From Spirosoma aureum (GTDB taxonomy: Bacteria; Bacteroidota; Bacteroidia; Cytophagales; Spirosomataceae), in contig NZ_CP050063.1 of assembly GCF_011604685.1 (NCBI RefSeq), positions 5,354,501 to 5,418,500 on the forward strand: 64,000 bases of DNA, in the 5' to 3' direction. This document shows, piece after piece, positions 63,353-64,000 of this stretch. Within the stretch, counting starts at the first letter, position 1. Each line of letters starts with the position of its first letter. A model generated the notes under the pieces. That model was not told the DNA's origin. It was given only the letters and a program-made list of their open reading frames with translations, and did not search any database. Made by a program: the position numbers and the translations under genes.

Positions 63353-63389
63353 TGGTATAACTTTGTTACCAGTATAATCAAGTATACCA
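63353..63389. promoter_or_regulatory. Operator-like inverted repeat between SDR and HxlR genes
   Basis: TGGTATA (63353-63359) and TATACCA (63383-63389) are a perfect 7-bp inverted repeat 23 bp apart, with a further ACCAGTATA between. They lie in the 82-bp gap of a divergent pair, four bases before the HxlR start. HxlR dimers bind such repeats to repress both genes. Confidence 0.6.
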
Positions 63390-63392
63390 GCT

Positions 63393-63767
63393 ATGCAGGA
63401 AGAAAAGCGACTTGAACTGGTCAACGAAGTTTTGTCCAATCCGCGTAATCAGCGCCAGGAAGTCCAGGCCTTACAGGATACGATTTATGTGATCGGTGGC
63501 AAATGGAAATTGCCGATCATCAATTCGATTTGTAACGGGAATAAACGGTTCCGGGATATAGAACGAAGTATTCCAGGAATCACGACCCGAATGCTGTCCC
63601 GTGAACTAAAGGAGATGGAAACCAATCAGTTGATTCGCCGAACGGTAACGCCAACAACGCCAGTACTGGTCGAGTATACGGCAACTGATTATTGCTGGTC
63701 ATTCGGCGACATTATTCTGGAGATGATCAAATGGGGTAAACAGCATAGGGAACGACTGAAAATGTAG
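63393..63767 (+). CDS. HxlR-family transcriptional regulator
   Basis: The 124-residue winged-helix protein has VIGGKWKLPIINSI, FRDIERSIPGITTRMLSRELKEME as the recognition helix region, and VEYTATDYCWSF for the wing and end. No Cys is visible in the usual redox position. HxlR proteins often respond to aldehydes, quinones or oxidants and control oxidoreductases. It probably regulates the divergent SDR gene and itself. Confidence 0.92.
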   Translation: MQEEKRLELVNEVLSNPRNQRQEVQALQDTIYVIGGKWKLPIINSICNGNKRFRDIERSIPGITTRMLSRELKEMETNQLIRRTVTPTTPVLVEYTATDYCWSFGDIILEMIKWGKQHRERLKM

Positions 63768-63785
63768 GGAGTAGTTAAGCTTTAC

Positions 63786-64000
63786 TCACCGATACCCGGT
63801 AGCATCTGCTGGCAGACCGGCATCCTGTACTTCAACCACATAACGCCAGGCATCGGGCTGGGAACCATCGACATCCGTAAAATCATACTCCTTAGCCAGT
63901 TGCCCGCTGGACGTAGATAAACCATTCCAACGATTTCGGTCTGGATCTGTGGCTAAGGCTACTACAGCCCGGCCAACAAAATACGGCGTCTCTGAAATCA
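63786..64000 (-). CDS. SDR-family oxidoreductase, C-terminal part (cut by window end)
   Basis: The minus-strand frame runs from the window edge to a TGA at 63786-63788. It reads SETPYFVGRAVVALATDPDR, then SGQLAKEYDFTDVDGSQP, and ends VQDAGLPADATGYR, which is the C-terminal part of an SDR with the usual GRAVVALA segment. The start and the coenzyme site are outside. It converges on the HxlR gene. Confidence 0.82.
   Translation of the reverse strand, partial: ISETPYFVGRAVVALATDPDRNRWNGLSTSSGQLAKEYDFTDVDGSQPDAWRYVVEVQDAGLPADATGYR

Overview
The window looks like chromosomal DNA of a member of the Bacteroidota, most likely a Cytophagales/Spirosoma-type soil or water bacterium. This is inferred from a secreted phosphatase with a C-terminal type IX secretion (T9SS) sorting tail, several DUF4468 and LytTR/LytS-type genes, TPR-linked histidine kinases, a b558-type SdhC, few recognisable Shine-Dalgarno sites and a moderate GC content. 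No rRNA, tRNA, CRISPR array, phage module or intact insertion sequence was seen.

Layout. 0-4.7 kb: the 3' end of a DinB-family gene, a membrane protein, a LytS/LytTR two-component pair, a secreted PHB-depolymerase-like esterase and a small periplasmic protein. 5.0-10.0 kb: an L-rhamnose catabolic operon (aldolase/dehydrogenase fusion, isomerase, FGGY kinase) with strong hairpins in both intercistronic gaps and at its end. 10-17 kb: a secreted alpha/beta hydrolase, a T9SS phosphatase and a DUF4468 gene followed by three small membrane proteins, two of them paralogous. 17-36 kb: mixed metabolic and signalling genes (VOC, DUF6624, DUF819, histidine kinase, AraC regulator, DHFR-like reductase, GH65-like glycosidase, M81 peptidase, aldo/keto reductase, thioesterase, hydrolase, SMP-30-like propeller, GH43).

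36-62 kb is the most interesting part. It holds two paralogous TPR/HisKA_2 sensor kinases, one receiver-containing sigma-54 activator (EBP1, 43.0-45.1 kb), one triple-GAF sigma-54 activator (EBP2, 55.5-58.2 kb) and eight plus-strand matches to the sigma-54 -24/-12 promoter (TGGCAYR-N4-TTGCW) placed before genes: three YciI/DGPF proteins, a DsbA-like protein, two alpha/beta hydrolases, a 68-residue acidic protein, an NmrA-like reductase and an orphan SdhC. Four of these promoters carry an inverted repeat whose centre lies 78-79.5 bp before the -24 GG. Four others carry a different element around TTTGGAGTTATACAA. The sdhC gene has one promoter of each class in tandem. I infer a local sigma-54 regulon fed by two activators; the assignment of each element to an activator is not proven.

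Three genes (DinB, a HAD hydrolase, an alpha/beta hydrolase) are broken by what looks like loss of one base in a homopolymer. These are sequencing errors, real decay or, for the G8 tract, possible phase variation. 50.98-51.16 kb is a GC-rich outlier that is either a structured RNA or a transferred coding remnant. The right end has SDR enzymes, an AraC regulator and a divergent SDR/HxlR pair with an operator-like repeat.
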